A DNA stretch of 64,000 bases from NCBI RefSeq assembly GCF_946480185.1, contig NZ_CAMLIG010000005.1:124001-188000 (forward strand), written 5' to 3'. The position numbers were made by a program, and so were the translations under genes. Below, one piece after another: positions 7,764-16,312 of this stretch; position 1 is the first letter of the stretch; each line of letters begins with the position of its first letter. Below the pieces are notes generated by a model. It did no database searches. It had not been told where the DNA came from and was given only the letters and a program-made list of their open reading frames with translations. This stretch comes from an uncultured Pedobacter sp. Lineage in GTDB: Bacteria; Bacteroidota; Bacteroidia; Sphingobacteriales; Sphingobacteriaceae.

Positions 7764-10700
7764 ATGTTAATAACAGATATATCTATAAAAAGGCCTTCGC
7801 TGGTAATTGTGGTGTTTACCGCACTTACTTTATTGGGGCTATTAAGTTACTTTTCGTTGGGTTACGAGTTACTTCCAAAGTTCTCTAACAACGTAGTATC
7901 TATTTCTACCATTTACCCTGGCGCATCGCCAAATGAGGTGGAAAATACCGTGACCAAAAAAATTGAGGACGCGGTATCCTCTATGGAAAACATTAAAAAA
8001 ATAAACTCAGTCTCGTATGAAAGTTTATCAGTAGTAACCATTACCTTAACGGATAAGGCCAATATTGATAATTCTTTGAACGATGCGCAACGTAAGGTAA
8101 ACGCAATACTCGCAAACTTGCCGGATGATGTGAAAGCACCGTCTTTAAGTAAATTCTCACTTGATGATTTACCGGTAATTACCATGTCTGCATCTGCAAA
8201 TATGGACGACATTACCTTTTATGATTTGATAGACAAACGTATTGCACCGGTAATTTCCAGAGTTTCGGGTATTGCACAGGTAAATTTAATTGGTGGTTCT
8301 GAGCGTGAGATACAAGTTGCGCTTGATGCTAAAAAATTAGAAGGCTATAATCTTTCTGTTCCTCAGGTACAGCAAATGATTTTGAGCTCAAATTTAGATT
8401 TCCCTACAGGAAGTGTTAAAACAAAAAATTCTGATGTATTAATCCGTTTATCTGGTAAATACAGAAGCTTGGATGAGCTACGTAATTTGGTAATTACCGA
8501 TTCTAAAAGCGGCGCACAAATTCGTTTAGGCGATGTTGCCGATGTACAGGATTCACAAAAAGAAACCGAAAAACTGGCCCGTATTAATAGAAAAGGTGCA
8601 ATTGCAATTCAAATTATCAAGCAAAGTGATGCCAATGCGGTAGAGGTAAGTAAAGGCGTACATGCAACTATCGAAAAATTAATGCAAGAATATAAAGGCG
8701 ATAAGTTAAATATTAAAATCGTAAACGATAGTTCTATTTTTACCTTACAATCTGCTGATGCCGTTATCCACGATTTAATTCTTGCTGTTATATTGGTTGC
8801 ATTGGTAATGCTTTTCTTCTTGCACAGCTTGCGTAACGCATTAATCGTAATGGTATCTATTCCGGCATCATTAATTGCAACATTTATAGGGATTAATTTA
8901 TTTGGTTTTACCTTAAATTTAATGTCTCTGCTAGGTCTTTCCCTGGTAGTAGGTATTCTGGTGGATGATGCCATCGTGGTCTTGGAAAACATTCAACGTC
9001 ACATGGAAATGGGCAAAAACAAGGTTAGGGCCGCATCTGATGCAACTAGGGAAATCGGATTTACGGTTGTTTCCATTACCTTGGTTATTGTTGTAGTGTT
9101 TTTTCCAATTGCAATAAGTACAGGCTTAGTGTCTAATATATTACGTCAGTTTTGTGTGGTTGTAATTATCGCAACATTATTATCCTTGTTGGCTTCCTTT
9201 ACCATTGTGCCTTTATTGTTCTCACGTTACGGTAAATTAGAGCGTATTGAAGGAAAAAATGTTTTTGGCCGTTTCGTTTTATGGTTCGAGAAGCAGTTAA
9301 AGAAATTCACCTTATGGATTACAGACATCTTAACTTGGTGTTTAGGTCATAAAAGACGTACCATATTAGCCGTTGTAGTTTTATTTGTTGCAGCAATGTG
9401 GTTGGCAGCGGCAGGTTTTATTGGGTCGGAGTTTTTCCCTAAATCTGATAAAGGAGAATTTTTGGTTCAAATTGAATTACCAAAAGATGCTTCGCTAGAA
9501 AAAACAAATGAATTTACGCAAAGGGCAGAAGCTTTTTTAAGCAAGCAAAAAGAAATTACCCAATTAATTACCACTGTTGGTCAAGCTAGTGGCGATTTTG
9601 GAGGTACACAGGCAACAGCTTATAAATCGGAGATTAACGTAAAGTTAGTAGATCGTGATCAGCGTGAAGGCGTTTCTTCGGACATCTACGCAACAAAAAT
9701 CAGTCGAGAGCTGGCTAAACAGCTGGTTGGCGCAAAAGTAAAGACAGTTCCAATTAGTATTTTAGGTACTGCAGAAAATGCACCTATTCAATTGATTGTG
9801 ATGGGTTCTGATTTGGATAGCGTTTTAAAATATGCTGAAAGTGCACAAAAAGTTTTGGGCACAATTCCGGGAGCTACAGAGATTAAGCTGTCTGTGGAGA
9901 AAGGAACGCCAGAAATTAACGTACAGGTAGACCGTGATAAAATGGCGGCTTTAGGTTTAAACTTACAGACTGTGGGTGGAACTATGCAAACAGCGTTTAG
10001 CGGTAATACAGATGGTAAATACAGAAAAGGCGAGTATGAGTATGATATCAATATTCAATATCAGGATTTTAACCGTAACGATATTGATGACGTTCGCAAC
10101 CTCATTTTTGTAAATAATGTTGGGAACCAAATTAAACTTTCTCAGTTTGCAACTATCACCGAAGGTTCTGGTCCAAGTCAGTTAGAACGCTTAAATAAAT
10201 CTACTTCGGTATCTGTTAAAGCGCAATCTATTGGTAGGCCAACAGGTACAATTGTTGCCGATTTTCGGGCAAAACTAGAAGAATTGCAAAAAGACGGTAA
10301 GCTAAAAGCCCCGCTCGGGGTGAGTTATACTTGGGGTGGTGATCAAGAAAACCAATCAGAAGGTTTTGGTACTTTAGGTATCGCTTTATTAGCCTCTATT
10401 ATATTGGTTTACTTAATTATGGTAACACTTTATGATAGCTTTGTTTATCCTTTTGTGGTGATGTTTTCTTTGCCTTTGGCATTAATTGGAGCGTTCTTAG
10501 CCTTGGCTTTAACAAATAATTCTATCGGTATTTTTACCATTTTAGGATTTATTATGCTAATGGGCTTGGTGGCGAAAAATGCGATTATATTGGTGGATTT
10601 TACCAATCAGATGAGAAAAGAGGGAAAAACGACAGTTGAAGCTTTGGTTTTGGCCAACCATGCCCGTTTACGTCCAATTTTGATGACCACCATTGCCATG

Positions 10701-10958
10701 ATTTTTGGTATGCTTCCAATTGCTTTGGCAAGTGGAGCAGGAGCCGAATGGAAAAATGGTTTGGCTTGGGTTATCGTTGGCGGTTTAACCAGCTCGTTGT
10801 TTTTAACCCTAATCGTTGTCCCGGTTGTTTATCTGATTTTCGATATTATCTTGGATAAACTTGGTATGAACAAAAAAGGAAAAACCATTGAAGAAATGTT
10901 GGAAGAACCTTATACTCATGTTGAGGTATTAGAATACGATTTAGATAAACAACATTAA
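7764..10958 (+). CDS. RND multidrug efflux permease (AcrB/HAE1-like)
   Basis: A 1064-residue inner-membrane proton-driven transporter. It begins with the family's SIKRPSLVIVVFTALTLLG first helix, has two large periplasmic loops and about twelve membrane helices. The TM4 segment VGILVDDAIVVLENI has the two adjacent acidic residues used for proton relay, and the second repeat shows GLVAKNAIILVDF. Length and repeat layout are standard for HAE1 pumps. The substrate is unknown; drugs, bile-like compounds or metabolites are all possible. A strong terminator follows, ending the operon. Confidence 0.95.
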   Translation: MLITDISIKRPSLVIVVFTALTLLGLLSYFSLGYELLPKFSNNVVSISTIYPGASPNEVENTVTKKIEDAVSSMENIKKINSVSYESLSVVTITLTDKANIDNSLNDAQRKVNAILANLPDDVKAPSLSKFSLDDLPVITMSASANMDDITFYDLIDKRIAPVISRVSGIAQVNLIGGSEREIQVALDAKKLEGYNLSVPQVQQMILSSNLDFPTGSVKTKNSDVLIRLSGKYRSLDELRNLVITDSKSGAQIRLGDVADVQDSQKETEKLARINRKGAIAIQIIKQSDANAVEVSKGVHATIEKLMQEYKGDKLNIKIVNDSSIFTLQSADAVIHDLILAVILVALVMLFFLHSLRNALIVMVSIPASLIATFIGINLFGFTLNLMSLLGLSLVVGILVDDAIVVLENIQRHMEMGKNKVRAASDATREIGFTVVSITLVIVVVFFPIAISTGLVSNILRQFCVVVIIATLLSLLASFTIVPLLFSRYGKLERIEGKNVFGRFVLWFEKQLKKFTLWITDILTWCLGHKRRTILAVVVLFVAAMWLAAAGFIGSEFFPKSDKGEFLVQIELPKDASLEKTNEFTQRAEAFLSKQKEITQLITTVGQASGDFGGTQATAYKSEINVKLVDRDQREGVSSDIYATKISRELAKQLVGAKVKTVPISILGTAENAPIQLIVMGSDLDSVLKYAESAQKVLGTIPGATEIKLSVEKGTPEINVQVDRDKMAALGLNLQTVGGTMQTAFSGNTDGKYRKGEYEYDINIQYQDFNRNDIDDVRNLIFVNNVGNQIKLSQFATITEGSGPSQLERLNKSTSVSVKAQSIGRPTGTIVADFRAKLEELQKDGKLKAPLGVSYTWGGDQENQSEGFGTLGIALLASIILVYLIMVTLYDSFVYPFVVMFSLPLALIGAFLALALTNNSIGIFTILGFIMLMGLVAKNAIILVDFTNQMRKEGKTTVEALVLANHARLRPILMTTIAMIFGMLPIALASGAGAEWKNGLAWVIVGGLTSSLFLTLIVVPVVYLIFDIILDKLGMNKKGKTIEEMLEEPYTHVEVLEYDLDKQH

Positions 10959-10984
10959 CAAAATACAATTAACCTTTAAATATT

Positions 10985-11013
10985 AGGCTGTCTGTAAAAA
11001 GGCAGCCTTTTTT
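10985..11013 (+). terminator. Rho-independent terminator of the efflux operon
   Basis: AGGCTGTC (10985-10992) pairs with GGCAGCCT (11001-11008) with one G-T pair, then a run of six Ts. It lies 27 bases past the permease stop codon. Confidence 0.88.
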
Positions 11014-11040
11014 GTTTGGTTTTGTAATTATGATGGATAT

Positions 11041-11344
11041 GGGTAGCCCCGCTGGGGCAAACCCCAAAATGTTTGTAAAAACATTTTTTTCTACAAAGCG
11101 GTTCTCGCTACGCGAGATGTTTTTATTTTCTGGAAATGTATGCTGTGAGTTGGATTTTGTTGCGATGAGAACTGCTCCGCTATGAGCGACTGGTTTTCGT
11201 CTTTAGTCATGGTTAGAAAACTGCTCCGCTATGAGCGACCGGTTTTCGTCATTTAGTCAGGGTTAGAAAACTGCTCCGCTACGAGCAACCGCTTTGTAGC
11301 CACGCGAAAAGGTATGCATTTTGTTTGCCCCGTAGGGGCTACCC
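11041..11344. repeat. Large REP-like palindromic unit with three internal ~50-bp repeats
   Basis: The two ends form a 22-bp inverted repeat (GGGTAGCCCCGCTGGGGCAA... at 11041-11062 against 11323-11344, three mismatches). Each end is itself a small hairpin. Inside, CTACAAAGCGGTT (11091-11103) and AACCGCTTTGTAG (11287-11299) are a perfect 13-bp inverted pair. The centre holds three tandem copies of a 49-50-base unit starting CTGCTCCGCT at 11172, 11221 and 11271. No gene is seen between 10959 and 11424. The unit sits just beyond the 3' end of an IS200-like transposase gene. Confidence 0.8.
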
Positions 11345-11345
11345 T

Positions 11346-11422
11346 ATTGACCATTGACCATTGACCATTGACCATTGACCATTGACCATTGACCATTGAC
11401 CATTGACCATTGCCCATTGCCC
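11346..11422. repeat. Heptamer tandem repeat (ATTGACC)n
   Basis: Nine exact copies of ATTGACC run from 11346 to 11408, followed by two variants ATTGCCC up to 11422. The array begins one base after the REP-like unit and ends two bases before the transposase stop codon at 11425-11427. A short leftward reading frame across this array encodes only a repetitive peptide and is not a gene. Confidence 0.95.
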
Positions 11423-11424
11423 AT

Positions 11425-11892
11425 TCACCCATCAATTAAATCATTAAAAACATACCGATCATCATAATCCACATCAAAAGCATCCAATATTTTTACATAT
11501 TCCTTTCTAAAATTTTCCTTTTTATGATGCTGTTGCTGGTTAGCGATATATTTTACCACATTATCGATTTGCGATTTTGCATAGCTAAATGCGCCATAAC
11601 CGTCTTGCCATTGGAACTTATCAACGCATAAGTTCTGTTTATTAACCCACTCAGACGAATCTCCTTTTACCAACTGCATCAGTTGTGAAATAGACTGTTT
11701 AGGGTTTAACCCGATGAAAATATGGATATGATCCTCCATATTATTTATCGCCAACATTTTATGTCCATTGTTTTGCACAATCGCTGTAATGTACAGTCTC
11801 AACCTCTCATCCCAAAGCGAGGAAAGCTGCGCTTTTCTAAATTTTACAGCAAAAACAAAGTGGATATATAATTGGGTGTAGGTATTTGCCAT
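11425..11892 (-). CDS. IS200-like / REP-associated tyrosine transposase (RAYT)
   Basis: A 155-residue Y1 single-strand DNA transposase. The HUH metal-binding motif appears as DHIHIFIG (~69-76), and the catalytic Tyr lies in the C-terminal helix FSYAKSQIDNVVKYI (~101-116). N-terminal YTQLYIHFVFAVKFR is characteristic of the Bacteroidota members. It lacks a tnpB partner and has a large palindromic REP-like unit immediately downstream. That fits RAYTs, which maintain or spread REP sequences rather than move as a normal insertion sequence. It is probably intact, because length and motifs are complete. Confidence 0.88.
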   Translation of the reverse strand: MANTYTQLYIHFVFAVKFRKAQLSSLWDERLRLYITAIVQNNGHKMLAINNMEDHIHIFIGLNPKQSISQLMQLVKGDSSEWVNKQNLCVDKFQWQDGYGAFSYAKSQIDNVVKYIANQQQHHKKENFRKEYVKILDAFDVDYDDRYVFNDLIDG

Positions 11893-12002
11893 GTCAATTC
11901 AAAGTTTTATTTAAGGATTAAAGGCTAAATTTACAAAGCTAAAATGTTACATTAAAGGATGTTGTGTTTGGTAAATTGGTTGTTAAACTCTGTGTAAAAT
12001 AA

Positions 12003-12030
12003 AAAAAGCTTCAGAAAAATCCGAAGCTTT
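12003..12030 (-). terminator. Terminator downstream of lpdA
   Basis: Read leftward, AAAGCTTC, a ten-base loop, GAAGCTTT and a T run (A run 12001-12007 on the plus strand) make an eight-pair hairpin. It lies about 130 bases past the lpdA stop. The rest of 11893-12163 shows no gene. Confidence 0.8.
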
Positions 12031-12163
12031 AAGTATAAAAAATTACTATTAGAGCCTATTATCAATTATCTAAACGGCTTCCTAAGAAATCAATTTTGAA
12101 TGATTGAATAAATTTAAGCATTTGCAAATCCATTCCATCATTCAAAATCTAATCATTCTCTAA

Positions 12164-13567
12164 TTAAATATGTATGGCTCTATTATCAGTTGCCGCTAAA
12201 GCAGCTTCTTTAAAAGATTCGGTAAAAGTGGGGTGAGCATGGCTAATTCTACCGATGTCTTCCGCACTTGCTCTAAATTCCATCGCAACAACCGCTTCGG
12301 CAATCATATCCGCAGTACGCGGACCTATCATATGAACGCCTAAAATTTCATCCGTAGTGGCATCAGCCAAGACTTTAACCAGTCCGTCTGTATCCATACT
12401 TGCTCTAGCTCTTCCGCTAGCTTTAAATGGGAAAGTACCAGTTTTGTATTTCGTTCCTTTTTCTTTCAATTGCTCTTCGGTATAACCTACAGAAGCAACT
12501 TCTGGCCAAGTGTAAACCACACCCGGAATTAAATTATAATTGATATGCGGTTTTTGCCCGGCAATGGTTTCTGCGACGAAAGTTCCTTCTTCTTCGGCTT
12601 TATGTGCCAGCATTGCGCCTTTAATTACATCGCCAATGGCATAAATTCCTTTAACAGAAGTTTCTAAATGGTCATCAACAGTAATTTTTTTACCACGTTC
12701 TTCAACCGTGATGCCGATGTTTTCTAAACCTAAACCTTCGGTATAAGAAGTTCTACCGACAGCAACAAGGCAGTAGTCACCTTCTAAAACCACTTTTTCT
12801 CCTTTTGGCGAATCCGCAGTAACCGTAACCTTTTTGCCCTTAACCGTAGCACCTGTAACTTTATGGCTCAACAAAAACTTCATCCCTAGTTTGGTTAAAG
12901 ATTTTTGAAGCTCTTTACCCAAGGTTTTATCCATCGTAGGGATAATAGCATCCATAAACTCAACCACGGTAACTTCTGCGCCTAAGCGGGCATAAACCGA
13001 ACCCAACTCCAAACCAATTACACCGCCACCAATTAAAATTAGGTGCTTAGGTACTTCTGTTAAATTTAAAGCTTCGGTAGAAGTAATAATTCTTTTGCCA
13101 TCTGTTTTCAAAAAAGGCAATTCTGTAGGCTTGCTCCCGGTAGCAATAATTACGTTTTTACCGGTAATTTCCTGCTCTCCACCTTTTGTTAAAGCTATTT
13201 TAACGGTATTTTTATCCTTAAAAGAACCTAATCCCTCAAAAGTATCCACCTTGCTTTTCTTCATTAAATAAGTAATGCCACCGGTAGTTTGTTCCACCAC
13301 TTCATTCTTTCTTTTAATCATTTGCGGGAGGTTTACTTTTACCTCTTTCACATCAATTCCATGCGCTGCAAAAGTATGCGTGGCATTATGAAAATGTTCC
13401 GAAGAATCTAAAAGCGCTTTCGATGGGATACATCCCACATTTAAACAAGTACCACCAAAAGTGGCGTATTTTTCAACCATGGCGGTTTTTAAACCTAATT
13501 GCGCACAGCGGATTGCCGCAACATATCCACCCGGACCAGAACCTATAACGATGACGTCGTACTGCAT
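12164..13567 (-). CDS. lpdA: Dihydrolipoyl dehydrogenase (E3)
   Basis: A 467-residue FAD/NAD disulfide oxidoreductase. It has the N-terminal FAD-binding GSGPGGY (9-15), the redox-active disulfide GGTCLNVGC (Cys41 and Cys46), the NAD-binding GGGVIGLELGSVYARLG (~177-193), a second FAD contact YAIGDV (~310), and the C-terminal dimer motif HAHPTFTE with the catalytic His. It reoxidises dihydrolipoamide in the pyruvate and 2-oxoglutarate dehydrogenase and glycine cleavage complexes. It stands alone here, with no E1/E2 genes adjacent, which is common for Bacteroidota. Confidence 0.97.
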   Translation of the reverse strand: MQYDVIVIGSGPGGYVAAIRCAQLGLKTAMVEKYATFGGTCLNVGCIPSKALLDSSEHFHNATHTFAAHGIDVKEVKVNLPQMIKRKNEVVEQTTGGITYLMKKSKVDTFEGLGSFKDKNTVKIALTKGGEQEITGKNVIIATGSKPTELPFLKTDGKRIITSTEALNLTEVPKHLILIGGGVIGLELGSVYARLGAEVTVVEFMDAIIPTMDKTLGKELQKSLTKLGMKFLLSHKVTGATVKGKKVTVTADSPKGEKVVLEGDYCLVAVGRTSYTEGLGLENIGITVEERGKKITVDDHLETSVKGIYAIGDVIKGAMLAHKAEEEGTFVAETIAGQKPHINYNLIPGVVYTWPEVASVGYTEEQLKEKGTKYKTGTFPFKASGRARASMDTDGLVKVLADATTDEILGVHMIGPRTADMIAEAVVAMEFRASAEDIGRISHAHPTFTESFKEAALAATDNRAIHI

Positions 13568-13691
13568 TTGATTTGAATTTTGTTTCCGCTAAATTAAGGA
13601 AACTATTATTGCAATAGGAGCTTCTTTTTAATTTAATTGTTTTTTTGTGTATTTATTTGAAGCACAAAGGATATTGCTTTTGGCGGCCGGC

Positions 13692-13788
13692 AGTCCCGCT
13701 TTACGTTGCAATCTTTTTGCCCATTTGCATAACGGATAGAGGCAAAAAGGATTTACACTGCAATCGGGGCTAGTTTATAAAGGGGACT
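13692..13788. repeat. Intergenic palindromic element
   Basis: Nested inverted pairs are visible: AGTCCC (13692) with GGGACT (13783-13788), TTGCA with TGCAA, and ATC-TTTTTGCC (13711-13721) with GGCAAAAAGGAT (13741-13752, one bulged base). From general familiarity, similar GC-rich-ended elements occur dispersed in Sphingobacteriaceae genomes. Only one copy is in this window. It occupies most of the gap between lpdA and the TonB-like gene. Confidence 0.5.
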
Positions 13789-13796
13789 GTGGTAAT

Positions 13797-14693
13797 TTAC
13801 TTAGGTAACGTAAATAATATCGGTAATACGTAACTCGTTCTAACCACTTCTTTGTTATTTCGGCCAGGCTCCCATTTTGGCATCATCTGGGTTATCCGAA
13901 TAGCTTCATTCCCGAGGTTTATTGACCCTTCAGGAACCCTTAAAACTAGAGGATAACTCACTCGACCATCTTTTTCAACTACAAATTGTATAAAAACTCG
14001 CCCTTCAATTCTCTGTTTCTTTTCCCAATTGGGGTAGGATAAGTTTTCAGTGATAAATTTCCCTAAAGCATCTGTCCCGCCTATAAACATAGGCAAGTGT
14101 TCCACATTGGTGTATATAAAGTTTGGATCGTTTGTGTTTTGGATAATTGTTGTGCCACCAACAGGGGCATTAATCACAATCTCTTTATTGTCGCTGGTTG
14201 CCCCTTCGCCTTTTAATGTTTTCACACCTTTATCATCTTCCTGTTTACAAATAGCCTCTTTAGCGGTAAGTTTATGACTTGTTTTTTTTACTATTTCTAC
14301 AACAGAAGTACTGTTTGCCATTTCGGTTTTTTGTTTAGTTGTGGAGATGACTGTACTTGCGGCGGGGAGTTTTGAGTCGCCATTATTACAGTTCATCATG
14401 GTTAAAGTACCTAAAAGCATCAGGTAAAAACCATAATTGGTACGGGTGTTTTTTGCCAGTTCTTTATCTATAACCTGCATTAATTCTTCCGAAGAAAATT
14501 CCATCAAACCATCCGACATTCTTCCGCAGATATGGTTATTTCGGTTTTGCAACATCAAACTGATGATTTCGTTTTTGTTCATCAGGGTAAAGTCCATTAC
14601 GTTTTTATTGCAATTGTCGCAAAAGCGGGTGGTTTTATCTGCTTTCATTTTGTCCCAGTTTTCTAAACAGGGACTGGTGATTTTTATTTTCAT
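13797..14693 (-). CDS. TonB C-terminal domain (energy transducer-like) protein with N-terminal zinc-ribbon-like region
   Basis: A 298-residue protein. The start CLENWDKMKADKTTRFC followed by CNKNVMDFT is a cysteine-containing N-terminal segment common in Bacteroidota and usually followed by a single membrane helix (here ~87-101, GFYLMLLGTLTMM). A low-complexity linker leads to a TonB-type C-terminal domain (~200-298) with IEGRVFIQFVVEKDGRVSYP and a final VLPILF strand. The family couples inner-membrane energy to outer-membrane transporters, but such stand-alone proteins may have other partners. It is the last chromosomal gene before the element and runs away from it. Confidence 0.8.
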   Translation of the reverse strand: MKIKITSPCLENWDKMKADKTTRFCDNCNKNVMDFTLMNKNEIISLMLQNRNNHICGRMSDGLMEFSSEELMQVIDKELAKNTRTNYGFYLMLLGTLTMMNCNNGDSKLPAASTVISTTKQKTEMANSTSVVEIVKKTSHKLTAKEAICKQEDDKGVKTLKGEGATSDNKEIVINAPVGGTTIIQNTNDPNFIYTNVEHLPMFIGGTDALGKFITENLSYPNWEKKQRIEGRVFIQFVVEKDGRVSYPLVLRVPEGSINLGNEAIRITQMMPKWEPGRNNKEVVRTSYVLPILFTLPK

Positions 14694-14831
14694 TTAGATT
14701 TAGGGCTAGCGTTTGGAACCTAAAGCTACTAAAATCATCTCAAAAGATGTCATTTGTTTTCATAAGAAAAGTATAATGGGCTTTCCTTTGTTGATCCGTG
14801 AAACAGCCTCAGAATCCCATTTAAACCCATA

Positions 14832-14861
14832 AAAAAGCCTCACATTGCTGTAAGGCTTTTT
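14832..14861. terminator. Native terminator of the tRNA-Asn gene, displaced to the left element boundary
   Basis: AAAAAGCCT (14832-14840) and AGGCTTTTT (14853-14861) form a nine-pair bidirectional hairpin four bases outside the left 46-bp repeat. Before integration this would have followed the tRNA-Asn 3' end directly. The element supplies a substitute at 51834-51856. The remainder of 14694-14831 shows no gene. Confidence 0.8.
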
Positions 14862-14864
14862 GCT

Positions 14865-14910
14865 GCTCCCAAGCCTGGGCTCGAACCAGGGACCCTCTGA
14901 TTAACAGTCA
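14865..14910. repeat. attL: 46-bp direct repeat, displaced tRNA-Asn 3' fragment
   Basis: This 46-base sequence is identical to 51874-51919. It contains the 3' half of tRNA-Asn on the minus strand, from the anticodon loop to the discriminator base. Beyond it the sequence diverges (AATTTTGATA here, GATGCTCTAA at the right copy). This is the standard outcome of site-specific integration into a tRNA gene. Confidence 0.95.
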
Positions 14911-15025
14911 AATTTTGATAGTATTGCCTTATTTTTATTTGTTTTTAGGCGGTCTGTTATTCAGTTAGTTATGATTTTATTTCTTATATTTGTTTATATC
15001 TATTTGTTGTTATCTATCACATTTT

Positions 15026-15047
15026 TGTGCAAATTTTGTGCAAATTT
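15026..15047 (+). promoter_or_regulatory. Left arm-type integrase sites: tandem TGTGCAAATTT
   Basis: Two perfect 11-base copies of TGTGCAAATTT lie at 15026-15036 and 15037-15047, between attL and the integrase start. A matching pair of TGTGCAAAT with the same 11-base spacing is at 51809-51828. Position and spacing (about one helical turn) fit arm-type binding sites of the integrase or its accessory factors. Confidence 0.7.
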
Positions 15048-15070
15048 TTTGAGAATGAAAATTATCAGTT

Positions 15071-16306
15071 ATGAAAGAAGCATCTATTTCTCTCTATCTA
15101 GACACCCGAAGAAAACTTAGAGAAGGAAATTATCCGGTCAAGCTAAGAGTGTATTTTGGTAAAGCCGTTTTGTATGATACAGGGTTATCTTTAACGGAGG
15201 ATGAATTTGAACACGCATATCAACAACCATCCCCGAGAGGACGCTTTAAAAAAATTCAGACAGAACTGAAGTCAGTTGAAGCAACAGCGATGACTGTCAT
15301 TAAAGAACTCCGTACTTTTTCTTTTGATAAGTTCGAGAAAAAACTCTTCAGGAATAAATCAAGTGTGAACAATGTTATTGCACATTATCAGGAGTATATA
15401 GAAGAACTCAGGGTGGCGAATCGCATTGGCACTAAAATAAGTTATGAGTGTAGCCTCAAATCCATAAAGTCATTTATGAATGAAGGGCGAAAGAATCCTG
15501 TCTCACAGATAGCATTCGAGAAAATAAACCCTGATTTTCTAAATAAGTATGAACGATGGATGCTTAGCAAAGGAAATTCAAGAACTACCATTGGTATTTA
15601 TCTTAGACCATTGCGTAGGATATTCAACTTCGCAATGGAGAACGGTGATGTTGATCCAGAGCTTTATCCCTTCAAATCCTATAAAATCCCAACTGGAAGG
15701 AATACCAAAAAGAATCTTGACACAGAAATATTGAAAACCTTGTTCAATGCTGAACTTGAGCCAGGTAGTTTTCAGGAGAAAGCAAGGGATTTCTGGTTCT
15801 TCAGCTACCAATGTAATGGGATGAACTTTAGAGATATCGCTGAACTGAAAAACAAAGATTTTAACGAGACTTACTTTTCATTTTTGAGACATAAAACCAT
15901 TAACACTACTAAAGAGGATCCAAAGCCAATCATCGTTCCTATCACTAGTACTGTAAAAAATTTCATTGAGAAGTACGGTACAAATAGTAACAATCCCAAT
16001 GATTATGTATTCCCAATATTCAAAAGAGGGATGTCTGGTGAAGAACAATATCGGGCGAACAGCAATTTTATCAGGTTCGTTAATCAACATATGAAAAGAC
16101 TTGCCGAAAGTAAAGGAATCAAGCTCAAGCTCGGAACGATGTACGCCCGACATTCTTTCACCACTAGAGTAACCAGAGAGTTAGGTCTAGAATTTGCACA
16201 GGAAGCATTAGGACACACCACCCTCTCTACCACTCAAAACTATTGGGCCGGTTTCGAGCAAGATACCAAGAAGCAGATGGCAGAGAAATTATTAGACTTT
16301 AAATGA
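15071..16306 (+). CDS. int: Tyrosine recombinase / site-specific integrase of the element
   Basis: A 411-residue Bacteroidota-type integrase. The N-terminal arm-binding domain (residues ~1-90, SISLYLDTRRKLREGNYPVKLRVYF split over two strands) is followed by a SAM-like core-binding domain (~100-205) and the catalytic domain. Visible catalytic residues are Arg in the GMNFRDIAEL helix, ARHSFTTR (Arg360, His361), LGHTTLSTT and the nucleophile in TQNYW. The family joins the 46-bp att core in tRNA-Asn. The gene lies 160 bases inside attL behind the tandem repeat sites. It appears intact and is the best candidate for the active recombinase. Confidence 0.95.
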   Translation: MKEASISLYLDTRRKLREGNYPVKLRVYFGKAVLYDTGLSLTEDEFEHAYQQPSPRGRFKKIQTELKSVEATAMTVIKELRTFSFDKFEKKLFRNKSSVNNVIAHYQEYIEELRVANRIGTKISYECSLKSIKSFMNEGRKNPVSQIAFEKINPDFLNKYERWMLSKGNSRTTIGIYLRPLRRIFNFAMENGDVDPELYPFKSYKIPTGRNTKKNLDTEILKTLFNAELEPGSFQEKARDFWFFSYQCNGMNFRDIAELKNKDFNETYFSFLRHKTINTTKEDPKPIIVPITSTVKNFIEKYGTNSNNPNDYVFPIFKRGMSGEEQYRANSNFIRFVNQHMKRLAESKGIKLKLGTMYARHSFTTRVTRELGLEFAQEALGHTTLSTTQNYWAGFEQDTKKQMAEKLLDFK

Positions 16307-16312
16307 TGAAAC

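Noticed and set aside
11253..11435. 60-codon leftward frame across the heptamer array
   Set aside because: Encodes a repeated VNGQWSM peptide produced by the seven-base repeat; not a gene.
14866..14910. A second tRNA-Asn gene at the left boundary
   Set aside because: Only the 3' half is present; D arm and 5' acceptor strand are missing, so it is the displaced attL fragment.
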